DNA of 21,287 bases from PNKC01 sp039917655. GTDB lineage: Bacteria; Chloroflexota; Dehalococcoidia; Tepidiformales; Tepidiformaceae. Numbering within the stretch: position 1 is the first letter of the stretch; each line of letters opens with the position of its first letter. The stretch is taken from the NCBI GenBank assembly GCA_039917655.1, contig JBDSJC010000194.1, positions 1-21,287 on the forward strand, read 5' to 3'. The notes beneath the pieces were generated by a model. It was given only the letters and a program-made list of their open reading frames with translations, searched no databases and was not told where the DNA came from. The position numbers and the translations under genes were made by a program. Shown here in pieces: positions 14,510 through 21,287 of the stretch.

Positions 14510-15274
14510 TTAGTCTCCTGTTTTCGCGGCAACTGGTTCGGCCGCTTCTTCGGCTTCGTCAGCCTCTGCAGCGTCGTCTGCCTCGTCCTCTTCGTCATCG
14601 TCTTCGCTCACCACCGGCGCGGCGGCAGCAGCAGCCAGGACGGCTTCGTCTGTCTCTTCCTCTTCCACCGGGACGGGTGCGCCGGAGGCGGCGGCAGCGG
14701 CGGCCAACGCCCGCGCTTTGGCTGCGATCTTTTTCTTGTCCGCAGCCAGGATGATCGTCATATGACGGCCTTCCAGCATCGCCTCTTTCTCGACTAGCGC
14801 CACGTCCTCAAGGGCCGCCACGACCCGGTCGAGCAGGTTCTTGCCGATCTGCGGGTGCGTGATTTCGCGCCCGCGGAACATGACGGTGACCTTCACCTTG
14901 TCGCCCTGCCTCAACAGTTTGGCTGCCGTCCGCGTCTTGAAGTCCACATCGTGGTCATCGATCTTCGGCTTCATCCGCACTTCGCGCAGTTGGACGTTCA
15001 CCTGGTGCTTCTTGGCTTCGCGGTCCTTCTTGGACTGCTCGTACTTGAAGCGTCCGAAGTCCATGAGGCGGGCCACCGGGGGCTGCGCCTGCGCGGACAC
15101 TTCGACGAGGTCTACGTCGCGCTGCCTGGCCATTGCTATCGCTTCGACGGTGCGCACAACGCCCACCTGCCGCCCCTCTTCATCGATGAGGCGTACTTCG
15201 GGAACGCGGATGCGCTCGTTGATTCGTGGCTCCGGCGGAGCCGGCTTCGGTTGTACCTTTGGTCGTTTCCTCAA
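14510..15274 (-). CDS. infC: Translation initiation factor IF-3 with acidic C-terminal extension; TTG start
   Basis: 254 residues against roughly 170-180 for typical IF-3. Residues 15-186 are the standard two-domain factor that binds the 30S subunit and checks start-codon pairing: RINERIRVPEVRLIDEEG (17-34), LVEVSAQAQPPVARLMDFG (56-74), the lysine-rich linker KYEQSKKDREAKK (77-89), and the C-domain IDDHDVDFKTRTAAKLL and VMFRGREITH. Residues 187-254 are a low-complexity Ala/Glu/Asp tail. The start is TTG at 15274 with GGGGAG 4 nt upstream; no better in-frame start exists. A rare start codon fits the known IF-3 autoregulation, in which IF-3 discriminates against its own non-canonical start. First gene of the operon, divergent from galU. 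Confidence 0.95.
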   Translation of the reverse strand: MRKRPKVQPKPAPPEPRINERIRVPEVRLIDEEGRQVGVVRTVEAIAMARQRDVDLVEVSAQAQPPVARLMDFGRFKYEQSKKDREAKKHQVNVQLREVRMKPKIDDHDVDFKTRTAAKLLRQGDKVKVTVMFRGREITHPQIGKNLLDRVVAALEDVALVEKEAMLEGRHMTIILAADKKKIAAKARALAAAAAASGAPVPVEEEETDEAVLAAAAAAPVVSEDDDEEDEADDAAEADEAEEAAEPVAAKTGD

Positions 15275-15356
15275 ACTGCTCCCCGGAAAAAGTCAGACAA
15301 GCTCAAAGGATACCAGCCAACCTGGCCGGTGTATATCCGCTTGCGGGCCTGCCACC

Positions 15357-15362
15357 TACCAT
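15357..15362 (+). promoter_or_regulatory. Putative -10 element (TACCAT) of galU
   Basis: TACCAT lies 8 nt before the galU ATG, the same spacing as at cinA, and there is no Shine-Dalgarno. No recognisable -35 at 16-18 bp, so support is modest. The 96 bp between galU and infC must also hold the infC promoter. Confidence 0.35.
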
Positions 15363-15370
15363 AGCGTACG

Positions 15371-16249
15371 ATGCCGAACATCACGAAAGCCGTCATCCTC
15401 GCCGCCGGACTGGGCACGCGCATGCTGCCCGCCACCAAGTCCGTCCCCAAAGAGATGCTCCCGGTGGTCGATAAGCCGCTCATTCAGTACGCCGTCGAAG
15501 AGGCTGTCGCCGCCGGCATGACCGAGGTCGTTTTCGTCATCGCCGATGGCAAAGAAGCGATCACTGACCACTTCAGCCACGGCGGCCGCACCCAACGCAT
15601 GCTCGAACGGGACAACCGCGCCGACCTCCTGGTGGGCGTACGGGCACCCGCGGATTTAGCCACCTTTCACTATCGGCGCCAGCCCGAACCACTGGGCATC
15701 GCCCACGCGATCGCCTGCGCACGCGACCTCCTTGAAGGCGAACCGTTCGTCCTCATCTTTCCCGACGACCTTCTGTTGGCGAGAGTACCGGTCGTTGGAC
15801 AGCTGGTGAAGGTCTACAGGCCCGGGGATAGCAGCGTCATCGCCGTCCAGCAGGTGGCCGACGCAGACGTGCCGCAGTATGGCATCGTTGATCCCGAAGG
15901 TCCGGGCAACCCAGCACGCCTGCGGGGCATCGTTGAAAAGCCCTCCCTGGCGGAAGCGCCGTCGCACCTTGGCGTTGTTGGGCGGTACATCTTGGGACCG
16001 ACGATCTTCGCGCATATCGATAGCATTCCACCTGGGAAGAACGGTGAACTCCAATTGACTGACGCGTTGGCCAGCCAGATTGCGGCCGGCGAACGCGTCT
16101 CGGCGTTCACCTACGAAGGAAAGCGCTACGATACTGGGCGTCCGCTCGGGCTCATCGCCGCCAACATTGGCGCCGCCATGGCGCGCGCCGAAATGCGAAA
16201 ACCGCTCGCGGATCACCTCCGCTCAGTGCTTGAATCGGAGCCTTCCTAA
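15371..16249 (+). CDS. galU: UTP-glucose-1-phosphate uridylyltransferase
   Basis: 292 residues, the usual GalU length. It makes UDP-glucose from UTP and glucose-1-phosphate for exopolysaccharide, glycolipid and trehalose synthesis. The nucleotide-binding N-terminus AVILAAGLGTRMLP (7-20) runs into TKSVPKEMLPVVDKP. QPEPLGIAHAIACARDLL and VLIFPDDLLL (substrate and metal-binding Asp) follow, then VEKPSLAEAPSHLGVVGRYIL and KNGELQLTDAL, all in GalU order. The final KRYDTGRPLGLIAANIG is typical. The TAA is immediately followed by the ATG of the next gene, indicating an operon. Divergent from infC. Confidence 0.95.
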   Translation: MPNITKAVILAAGLGTRMLPATKSVPKEMLPVVDKPLIQYAVEEAVAAGMTEVVFVIADGKEAITDHFSHGGRTQRMLERDNRADLLVGVRAPADLATFHYRRQPEPLGIAHAIACARDLLEGEPFVLIFPDDLLLARVPVVGQLVKVYRPGDSSVIAVQQVADADVPQYGIVDPEGPGNPARLRGIVEKPSLAEAPSHLGVVGRYILGPTIFAHIDSIPPGKNGELQLTDALASQIAAGERVSAFTYEGKRYDTGRPLGLIAANIGAAMARAEMRKPLADHLRSVLESEPS

Positions 16250-17602
16250 ATGCGCCTCCTCGCCATCGGCTACGCCCTCCCCGACGCTGCCATCGACAAC
16301 TACAGCGTCTTTTCGGCGCCTTCTTATTCGGACTACGACGCACTTTTCATCGACCCGGCGAGCATCACTCACGCTGCACATCAGTTGATCTCTGGCAGCG
16401 AATACACAGCCTTCGACGAGCGCACGGTGGTCAACGCTCCAAGCTCCGCTTCTTCGGTCAGCGCCGCGGACCAGATCCGCCGCAGAGCCGACGAGACACG
16501 CCGGCTGCTGGAATCGGGTGGGACTGTCGTCGTCATGGCCCGCCCCAACGCCGTGCAGCCGGGACTACAGGGCTTCGAAGGCTGTGACCGTTACAGCTGG
16601 CTACCCGCGCCGACGGGACTCGCCTGGGCTCCGCCGTTCCTGCGGCCTGCCGAGGGTAAGACGGTGCGGGTCCTCGCGGAAGACCATCCGGCCGCGAGCT
16701 TGCTGCGCAATTTCCGCAGCGAGGTAGCGTCCCGCGCGTCGTTCGACGACCGCCAGCCGGAGCTTCGCCGCGAAGCACGCTTCCTCGCCACAGGGGGCTC
16801 CGGTATCCCGATTGCCGCCGAGTTCGAAGTGAGCGGAGGCCGGGTGATCTTCCTCCCAGCGTTCCAAGATGCCATCAGCCACAACCGGCCTGAACTGGCC
16901 CGCGCGATCGTCGAACTGTGCATCCGGCTCGATGCTCATGGCTCCGCCGCCGATCCTCCATATTGGTCTCGCAGCGTCCCGGTTCCAGGGCTGGAGCAGG
17001 TGGAAGCCGAAGTCGAAGAAGCAGAGACCGCCGCCACGGAGGCCACCGCGCTAGCCAGCGCTGTGCGCGAACGTCATGATGGCCTCGCCCGCCACCGCCG
17101 CCTGCTCTACGAAGACGGTCCCGTCTTCGCCGGTTCGGTGGCGGACTCCCTCCGCTTGCTTGGTTTTGCGGTCGAAGGCGGCGCAGGCGCGCCGATCGTC
17201 GCCACAAGTGAAGGCGCGAAGGCCCTCGTCGAGGTTGAAAGCAGCCGCGAGCAGATCGTCGAGTGGCCTTACGTTCGCCTCCAGCGCCGCCTGGAGGAGC
17301 ACCTGCTGAAGCAGTCCGAGCAACTCAAGGGCATTGTGGTCATCAACGCCTACCGCGACCAGGCTCCCGACCAACGCACCGAGCCGTCTACCGAGGCCCT
17401 TCGCGTGGCCTGCGAGAACTATCGCTACACCCTCGTTACGGCGGAGACGATCTTCGCGCTCGTCCAGCGCGTGCTCGGCGGCGCCGAGGAATCGACGCTG
17501 CTCGCCATCCGCCGCAGGTTGATGAACGGCGCTGGACTCCTCAGCCTGGACCAGGTCCTCAGCGAACAACCGACCGCTGAGAAAAACGAAACGATCTTCT
17601 AA
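16250..17602 (+). CDS. Unknown two-domain protein with PD-(D/E)XK-nuclease-like C-terminus
   Basis: I do not recognise a named family for this 450-residue protein. Residues 1-225 look like an alpha/beta fold with a flavour of class I glutamine-amidotransferase-like proteins: DYDALFIDPAS (28-38), RRLLESGGTVVVMARPN (84-100) and GGRVIFLPAF (196-205). Residues 247-285 are Glu/Ala-rich and probably coiled coil. Residues 286-410 resemble restriction-endonuclease-like domains: RLLYEDGPVFAGSVADSLRL and LGFAVE, then ALVEVESSREQI (325-336), then KGIVVINAYRDQAPDQRTE and a terminal LVTAETIFALVQRVL. The position expected for the catalytic Lys of E-x-K is Glu330, so cleavage activity is doubtful. The ATG directly follows the galU stop, implying cotranscription. 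The domain calls are inference. Confidence 0.6.
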   Translation: MRLLAIGYALPDAAIDNYSVFSAPSYSDYDALFIDPASITHAAHQLISGSEYTAFDERTVVNAPSSASSVSAADQIRRRADETRRLLESGGTVVVMARPNAVQPGLQGFEGCDRYSWLPAPTGLAWAPPFLRPAEGKTVRVLAEDHPAASLLRNFRSEVASRASFDDRQPELRREARFLATGGSGIPIAAEFEVSGGRVIFLPAFQDAISHNRPELARAIVELCIRLDAHGSAADPPYWSRSVPVPGLEQVEAEVEEAETAATEATALASAVRERHDGLARHRRLLYEDGPVFAGSVADSLRLLGFAVEGGAGAPIVATSEGAKALVEVESSREQIVEWPYVRLQRRLEEHLLKQSEQLKGIVVINAYRDQAPDQRTEPSTEALRVACENYRYTLVTAETIFALVQRVLGGAEESTLLAIRRRLMNGAGLLSLDQVLSEQPTAEKNETIF

Positions 17603-17642
17603 GGCCGGTCACTCCCACTCGGTCTCTCTCAGGAGCACTAAA

Positions 17643-18029
17643 ATGGTCAAGATCATTAAGCCCGCTGACCGCGACCGCGGGACCGCGCAGACGCCCGGCA
17701 TGCGCCGCGAGGCCGGCATCTCCGCTGGCACCTCGGGCTCGGTAGGGCTCTGGATGGGCACCGCCGTCAACGACCCCGGTGCCGCCTCGGGCGTCCATCA
17801 CCATGGAGCAACCGAATCGGGCATCTACATTTTGCGCGGACGCGTACGCTTCCGCTGGGGCGAGAAACTGGAGCACGTCGCAGACGCGGAGCCCGGCGAC
17901 TTCGTCTTCGTACCGCCGTTCGAAATCCACATGGAAGAGAACATGGATTCGGACAACGAAGCCGAACTCTTGTTGGCGCGCAACAGCCAGGAAGCGATCG
18001 TGGTCAACGTCCCAGACCCGCGCCGCTAA
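17643..18029 (+). CDS. Cupin domain protein
   Basis: 128 residues forming a single small beta-barrel cupin. Cupin motif 1 is SGVHHHGATESGIYILRG (49-66), with metal ligands among His52-His54 and Glu58. Motif 2 is PGDFVFVPPFEIHMEEN (84-100) with His96. All expected metal ligands are present. Such stand-alone cupins may be isomerases, dioxygenases or ligand sensors, and nothing selects among these. ATG at 17643 has CAGGAG 7 nt upstream. It lies 40 bp after the unknown gene and could be the third gene of the galU transcript. Convergent with the AsnC-type gene; the 92 bp between them show nothing. Confidence 0.85.
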   Translation: MVKIIKPADRDRGTAQTPGMRREAGISAGTSGSVGLWMGTAVNDPGAASGVHHHGATESGIYILRGRVRFRWGEKLEHVADAEPGDFVFVPPFEIHMEENMDSDNEAELLLARNSQEAIVVNVPDPRR

Positions 18030-18121
18030 CGGCTCGATCCGCGTATTTCAAGCGCGAGCCAGGGGTAGCATCGGCCGGGAACCTTGAGGCGGGGGGCTCG
18101 GCGTCGATGCGTGAACCGCGC

Positions 18122-18364
18122 CTAGCTGGCGGCCTCGGGGAAGGTCACACACGTCGTCGTGCTCTCGATGCCTTCCACCGCGCGGATGTGGCGGCTGATC
18201 ACTGCTGGGACATCGGTCAGGGTGGAGACTTCGACGACGGCCACGATGTCGTACGGCCCCATCACCTGGTAGACCTCGCTGATGCCCTCAACGGCGTTCA
18301 GCCGATTGAACACTTCCATGGTCTTCGCGGGATCAACAACGATCAGGACAAACGCTTTAATCAT
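18122..18364 (-). CDS. Stand-alone Lrp/AsnC effector (RAM) domain protein
   Basis: 80 residues corresponding only to the C-terminal ligand-binding domain of Lrp/AsnC regulators: MIKAFVLIVVDPAK (1-14), VEGISEVYQVMGPYDIVAVV (25-44) and the late AVEGIESTTTCVTF (62-75), a beta-alpha-beta-beta-alpha-beta ACT-like fold. There is no helix-turn-helix, so it cannot bind DNA in the usual way. Such short proteins (AsnC_trans_reg family, SraA-like) oligomerise and may bind amino acids or modulate full-length Lrp proteins. The ATG at 18364 has GAGGAG 10 nt upstream. It lies 110 bp downstream of lepA on the same strand. Effector unknown. Confidence 0.87.
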   Translation of the reverse strand: MIKAFVLIVVDPAKTMEVFNRLNAVEGISEVYQVMGPYDIVAVVEVSTLTDVPAVISRHIRAVEGIESTTTCVTFPEAAS

Positions 18365-18447
18365 GGTTCATCAACTCCTCAAATCCGATAGTCCGTGACC
18401 GGAACTCGGCGGCGTCCGTGCGCCTGAGGCAACAGTAGCATCGTTGC

Positions 18448-18474
18448 GTTTCGGGATTATTTCGCGGCCGAAAC
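18448..18474. repeat. Inverted repeat directly after lepA
   Basis: GTTTCGG (18448-18454) and CCGAAAC (18468-18474) form a 7 bp perfect stem around a 13 nt AT-richer loop, directly adjoining the lepA stop (18475-18477). No T-run follows on the minus strand, so it may be a weak or factor-assisted terminator, a 3' mRNA stabiliser, or chance. Confidence 0.35.
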
Positions 18475-20301
18475 TCAGTCTTCACGCAGCCGCAGGACGG
18501 CCATGAATGCCTCTTGCGGAATTTCTACGTTGCCCACGCGCTTCATCCGCTTCTTGCCCTCAGCCTGCTTCTCGAGCAACTTACGCTTGCGACTTATGTC
18601 GCCTCCATAGCACTTCGCCAGGACGTTTTTGCGCATCGCCTTGATCGTTTCGCGGGCGATGATGCGACCGCCAACCGCCGCCTGGATCGGGACGTCGAAC
18701 ATCTGCCGGGGGATGAGCGTGCGCAGCTTCGAAACCAGGACGCGGCCCTCGCTGTCCGCGTTGCTGCTGTGGGTTATGAGAGAGAGGGCGTCCACCGGTG
18801 TCCCGTTCACGAGGATGTCCACCTTGACGAGCCGCGCTGCGCGATACTCGCTCAAGTGGTAGTCAAGACTTGCGTAGCCGCTCGTCGAACCCTTCAGCTT
18901 GTCGTAAAAGTCCACCAGGATCTCGGCCATCGGGATGTCGTACGCCAGCAAGACGCGCGCTTCGCCTGGTGCCAGTTCATTCTCGGGTTCGAGGAACTCC
19001 ATTTTGATGAATGCGCCCCGCCGCGTGGTCACCAGTTCCATTACCTGGCCGATGAAGCGGCTCGGCGTGATCACATCGATCCGCGCCCAGGGCTCCGAGA
19101 TCTCGGCGATGCTTGATGGGTCGGGGAGGTCGGCCGGGTTGTCCACCACCACGTCCAGCCCCTGGGTGGTCTTCACCTGGTATTCCACGCTCGGGGCAGT
19201 GGTCAGCAGAGAAAGTCCGTATTCGCGCTCCAGCCGTTCGCCCACGATCTCCATGTGCAGGAGCCCGAGGAAGCCGCAGCGAAACCCAAACCCGAGCGCG
19301 ACAGAGGTCTCCGGTTCGTAAACCAGCGAGGCGTCGTTTAAGACCAGCCGGCCGAGGGCCTCGCGTAGCTCCTGGTACTGGTCGGAGTCTGTGGGATAGA
19401 TGCCCGCGAAGACCATCGGCTTCGCCTGGCGGTAGCCCGGCCAGGGCTCGCTGGCGGGGTCCGCGTTGAGGGTGATGGTGTCGCCCACGCGGCAATCCGC
19501 CACATCCTTCAGGCCCGTGGCCACGTACCCCACCTCGCCGTTGCCGAGCACTGGCAGGGGCTTCATCTGTGGGGTGAAGATGCCATATTCCAGGGGGTCG
19601 AAGACGACCTCGGTCTGCATGAGCTTGAGCGGTTTACGCCCCTCAAGCTGGCCTTCGAACACCCTGACGTGAGCGACGACGCCCTTGTAGGCGTCGTACT
19701 TCGAATCGAAGATCAGCGCCTTCAGCGGGGCGGTCGGCTCGCCCTTTGGCGGCGGGATCCGCTCGGCGATTGCGGCCAGGATCTCGTCGACGCCGATGCC
19801 TTCCTTGGCGCTTGCAAGGATCATCTCCTCGCGTTTGAAGCCGATGACGCGTTCGAGTTCGTGGGCGACTCGATCCGGGTCCGCGTGCGGCAGGTCGATT
19901 TTGTTGAGGATGGGGATAAGGGTCAGGTCCTGATTGATCGCCAGGTAGACGTTCGCCAGGGTCTGCGCTTCGATCCCCTGGGAGGCATCGACAACCAGCA
20001 GCGCGCCCTCACAGGCGGCCAGGCTGCGCGACACTTCGTACGTGAAGTCCACGTGCCCCGGCGTGTCGATCAGGTTGAACTCGAACTCTTCGCCGCTCGG
20101 GGAGGTGTACGACATCCGCGCCGCCGCGGCCTTTATCGTGATCCCTTTTTCGCGCTCCAGGTCCATCGAATCCAGCAGCTGTTCGGACATCTCGCGCTTG
20201 CTCACGGTGCCGGTAGTTTCGAGCAGCCGATCGGCTAGCGTCGACTTGCCGTGATCGATGTGAGCGATAATGCAAAAGTTGCGGATGTGCGCCTGTTCCA
20301 C
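18475..20301 (-). CDS. lepA: Elongation factor 4 (LepA) GTPase
   Basis: 608 residues, close to the standard LepA length. The G domain has AHIDHGKSTLADRL (13-26, P-loop), EREKGITIKA (switch I, G2), DTPGHVDF (G3), NKIDLP (G4) and SAKEG (G5). The family-specific C-terminus includes VLAKCYGGDISRKRKLLEKQ and GKKRMKRVGNVEIPQEAF. LepA binds the ribosome and affects back-translocation, initiation and 30S biogenesis. Start is GTG at 20301, with no Shine-Dalgarno but a TACACT hexamer 7 nt upstream. It follows hicA after 42 bp on the same strand and probably has its own promoter. Confidence 0.97.
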   Translation of the reverse strand: MEQAHIRNFCIIAHIDHGKSTLADRLLETTGTVSKREMSEQLLDSMDLEREKGITIKAAAARMSYTSPSGEEFEFNLIDTPGHVDFTYEVSRSLAACEGALLVVDASQGIEAQTLANVYLAINQDLTLIPILNKIDLPHADPDRVAHELERVIGFKREEMILASAKEGIGVDEILAAIAERIPPPKGEPTAPLKALIFDSKYDAYKGVVAHVRVFEGQLEGRKPLKLMQTEVVFDPLEYGIFTPQMKPLPVLGNGEVGYVATGLKDVADCRVGDTITLNADPASEPWPGYRQAKPMVFAGIYPTDSDQYQELREALGRLVLNDASLVYEPETSVALGFGFRCGFLGLLHMEIVGERLEREYGLSLLTTAPSVEYQVKTTQGLDVVVDNPADLPDPSSIAEISEPWARIDVITPSRFIGQVMELVTTRRGAFIKMEFLEPENELAPGEARVLLAYDIPMAEILVDFYDKLKGSTSGYASLDYHLSEYRAARLVKVDILVNGTPVDALSLITHSSNADSEGRVLVSKLRTLIPRQMFDVPIQAAVGGRIIARETIKAMRKNVLAKCYGGDISRKRKLLEKQAEGKKRMKRVGNVEIPQEAFMAVLRLRED

Positions 20302-20308
20302 GCGATTC

Positions 20309-20314
20309 AGTGTA
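20309..20314 (-). promoter_or_regulatory. Putative -10 element (TACACT) of lepA
   Basis: TACACT on the minus strand, 7 nt, then the lepA GTG. This is identical to the arrangement before the UbiA-family gene. The preceding sequence is C-rich with no obvious -35. Confidence 0.45.
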
Positions 20315-20343
20315 GGGGCGGGGGTTGTTAGGGGTTGCGGGGC

Positions 20344-20568
20344 TTACCGCAGAAAGTCAGTGAACTCCTCAACCGTGAGGCCCGACTTGTTGATCTGGTC
20401 CTTGAGTAGTCCCGGGCCGAGTTCGCGGTGAAGCGGGATGGAGAGCGAGACCTCGAAGCCCGGGCGCAGAAGGATAACGTGACTTCCGTGTTGGCGGTCG
20501 AATTGCCAACCGGCGCGCTGGAAGGCGCGAATCGCGGCCGCACCGGAAACTCGCGGCAATCTAGGCAA
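20344..20568 (-). CDS. hicA: HicA-type mRNA interferase toxin
   Basis: 74 residues with the small double-stranded-RNA-binding-like HicA fold. RAGWQFDRQHGSHVILLRPG (18-37) holds the conserved GSH motif with the catalytic His. SIPLHRELGPGLLKDQI (43-59) is the plHxElxxgtLxxIl block, and SGLTVEEFTDFLR forms the last helix. HicA toxins cut mRNA and tmRNA and are held inactive by HicB. All hallmark residues are present, so it appears intact. The start is taken as TTG at 20568, overlapping the hicB stop by 8 bp; a second TTG three codons later (20559) is possible. Upstream of lepA on the same strand. Confidence 0.88.
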   Translation of the reverse strand: MPRLPRVSGAAAIRAFQRAGWQFDRQHGSHVILLRPGFEVSLSIPLHRELGPGLLKDQINKSGLTVEEFTDFLR

Positions 20569-20779
20569 GAGCCGGAATTTCGACTTCGCGAGTGTCTATC
20601 GTCAGTTGCATGCCCGCGTCTCGGCGAGCCGCCAAGCATCCTTGAATCGCTTCGATTATGTTAGCGAGTGCTTCGGCCTCTGTCCGCCCCTGCGTTGCAC
20701 AACCCGGAATCACCGGGCAATCGACCACGTACCAGCCATCTTCATCCTGATAGATCGTCACAGCCAGCTTCATACGCAT
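20561..20779 (-). CDS. hicB: HicB-type antitoxin (short form)
   Basis: 72 residues. MKLAVTIYQDEDGWYVVDCP, then VIPGCATQGRTEAEALANI and IEAIQGCLAARRDAG, is the classic HicB partial RNase H fold, with the PGCxTxGxTxEEAL-type signature and the WYV strand. It ends soon after this domain and has no C-terminal helix-turn-helix or ribbon-helix-helix DNA-binding part, so it belongs to the short class and may not autoregulate directly. The ATG at 20779 was chosen; another ATG lies two codons on at 20773, and neither has a good Shine-Dalgarno. hicB precedes hicA, the reverse of the E. coli order, with an 8 bp overlap suggesting translational coupling. Divergent from mdh. Confidence 0.87.
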   Translation of the reverse strand: MRMKLAVTIYQDEDGWYVVDCPVIPGCATQGRTEAEALANIIEAIQGCLAARRDAGMQLTIDTREVEIPALA

Positions 20780-20908
20780 AGTCTGACATAGCTGTTCCCG
20801 GCTGAGTACCTCCCGGAGCCGCCCGACGTGCATCGCTTGCCTGTCCGAACGTAACCCGGCGGCGTGGTAATCTCGCGGCATCCGCAACTACACAACCAAG
20901 GAGTCCTG

Positions 20909-21287
20909 ATGGCCCGCAAAAAGGTCACGATCATCGGTGCCGGAGCAACTGGCGGCGCCATGGCGCAACGTCTCATCGAACGCGACATCTGTGATGTCGT
21001 CCTCCAGGATGACCCTCAGTTCGCCGGCACCATGCACTTCGGCAAGGCGCTGGATGAGTCCCAGGCAGCCGCCTGGGAAGGTTTCAGCACCCGCATCACC
21101 GCGACCGATGGCTGGGAAGACACCGCGGACTCCGACGTCGTGATCTGCACCGCCGGCGCGCCTCGCAAGCCGGGGATGACGCGCGAAGAGCTGCTGAACG
21201 GCAACGCCGCCATCGTGCGGGCGAAGGTCTCGGCCGCGGCCAAGGCCTCGCCGAACGCCGTGATCGTCATCTTCGCGAACCCCATGG
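20909..21287 (+). CDS. mdh: Malate dehydrogenase, LDH-like type (N-terminal part, runs off the window)
   Basis: 126 codons are visible, with no stop before the edge. The Rossmann NAD-binding start is KVTIIGAGATGGAMAQ (5-20, GxGxxG-type at Gly10/12/15), with the acidic Asp34/Asp35 ending strand 2, as expected for NAD rather than NADP. FGKALDESQA and SDVVICTAGAPRKPGMTREE (75-94) give the mobile-loop arginines Arg86 and Arg92. IFANPM at the edge corresponds to the SNPxD loop. These features match the LDH-like malate dehydrogenases that oxidise malate to oxaloacetate. The ATG at 20909 has AAGGAG 5 nt upstream. The substrate-deciding residues are partly outside the window, so lactate dehydrogenase is not formally excluded. 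Confidence 0.88.
   Translation, partial: MARKKVTIIGAGATGGAMAQRLIERDICDVVLQDDPQFAGTMHFGKALDESQAAAWEGFSTRITATDGWEDTADSDVVICTAGAPRKPGMTREELLNGNAAIVRAKVSAAAKASPNAVIVIFANPM

Noticed and set aside
18357..18371. A four-codon minus-strand reading frame (ATG AAC CAT GAT TAA) overlapping the start of the AsnC-type gene, close to GAGGAG
   Set aside because: Spacing to GAGGAG is only 3 nt and the frame is too short to judge; the ATG at 18364 matches family length and sequence.
1..21287. tRNA, rRNA, CRISPR arrays, insertion sequences, phage genes and known defence islands
   Set aside because: No cloverleaf, spaced direct repeats, terminal inverted repeats with a transposase, or phage or defence proteins were seen. 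The hicBA pair is the only toxin-antitoxin system.

Overview
The window is about 21 kb of densely coded, GC-rich chromosomal DNA. It contains housekeeping genes (infC-rpmI-rplT, lepA, fumC, a malate dehydrogenase start, galU, cinA) mixed with acyl-CoA and xenobiotic-type metabolism (two family III CoA-transferases, an epoxide-hydrolase-like enzyme, and CoA-transferase and acyl-CoA dehydrogenase remnants). The gene set and protein style suggest a free-living bacterium, most plausibly a Chloroflexota (Dehalococcoidia-like) lineage. That is an impression from protein character, not a computed placement. No plasmid, phage, insertion sequence, tRNA, rRNA or CRISPR was seen.

Layout. 1-1838: the start of a DUF429 gene (minus) diverges from a nitroreductase/inositol-monophosphatase-type pair (plus) coupled by a GTGA overlap. 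1961-4110: a UbiA-family prenyltransferase (minus) diverges from cinA (plus) across a 59 bp promoter region. 4121-7604: three minus-strand genes joined by 4 bp stop/start overlaps, namely CoA-transferase III without the catalytic Asp, CoA-transferase III with it, and an epoxide-hydrolase-like enzyme. They may be preceded in the same transcript by an MFS transporter (7658-8911). 9056-10096: a hemerythrin-like gene, followed by a decayed scar in which the front of a CoA-transferase gene is joined to the back of an acyl-CoA dehydrogenase gene. 10106-12160: a large exported VWA protein with a C-terminal FHA-like domain. 12404-15274: fumC, and upstream of it the infC-rpmI-rplT translation operon (all minus), with a palindromic terminator after rplT. 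15371-18029: galU, a directly abutting unknown 450-residue protein, and a cupin (plus). 18122-20779: a stand-alone Lrp/AsnC effector domain, lepA, and a hicB-hicA toxin-antitoxin pair (minus). 20909-end: the start of malate dehydrogenase (plus).

Expression signals fall into two classes. Several genes (DUF429, ubiA-like, lepA, fumC, cinA, galU) have no Shine-Dalgarno sequence but carry a TANNNT hexamer, three times exactly TACACT, ending 6-8 nt before the start codon. This suggests leaderless transcripts. Others (rpmI, rplT, infC, the MFS gene, the hemerythrin-like gene, the cupin, mdh, the first CoA-transferase) have clear AGGAG-type sites. Non-ATG starts are common, including a likely CTG start at 7604.

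The points most worth a second look are the tandem CoA-transferase pair with one apparently inactive member, the chimeric pseudogene, the unknown nuclease-like protein abutting galU, and the leaderless promoter pattern. No obviously new defence or mobile system was found.
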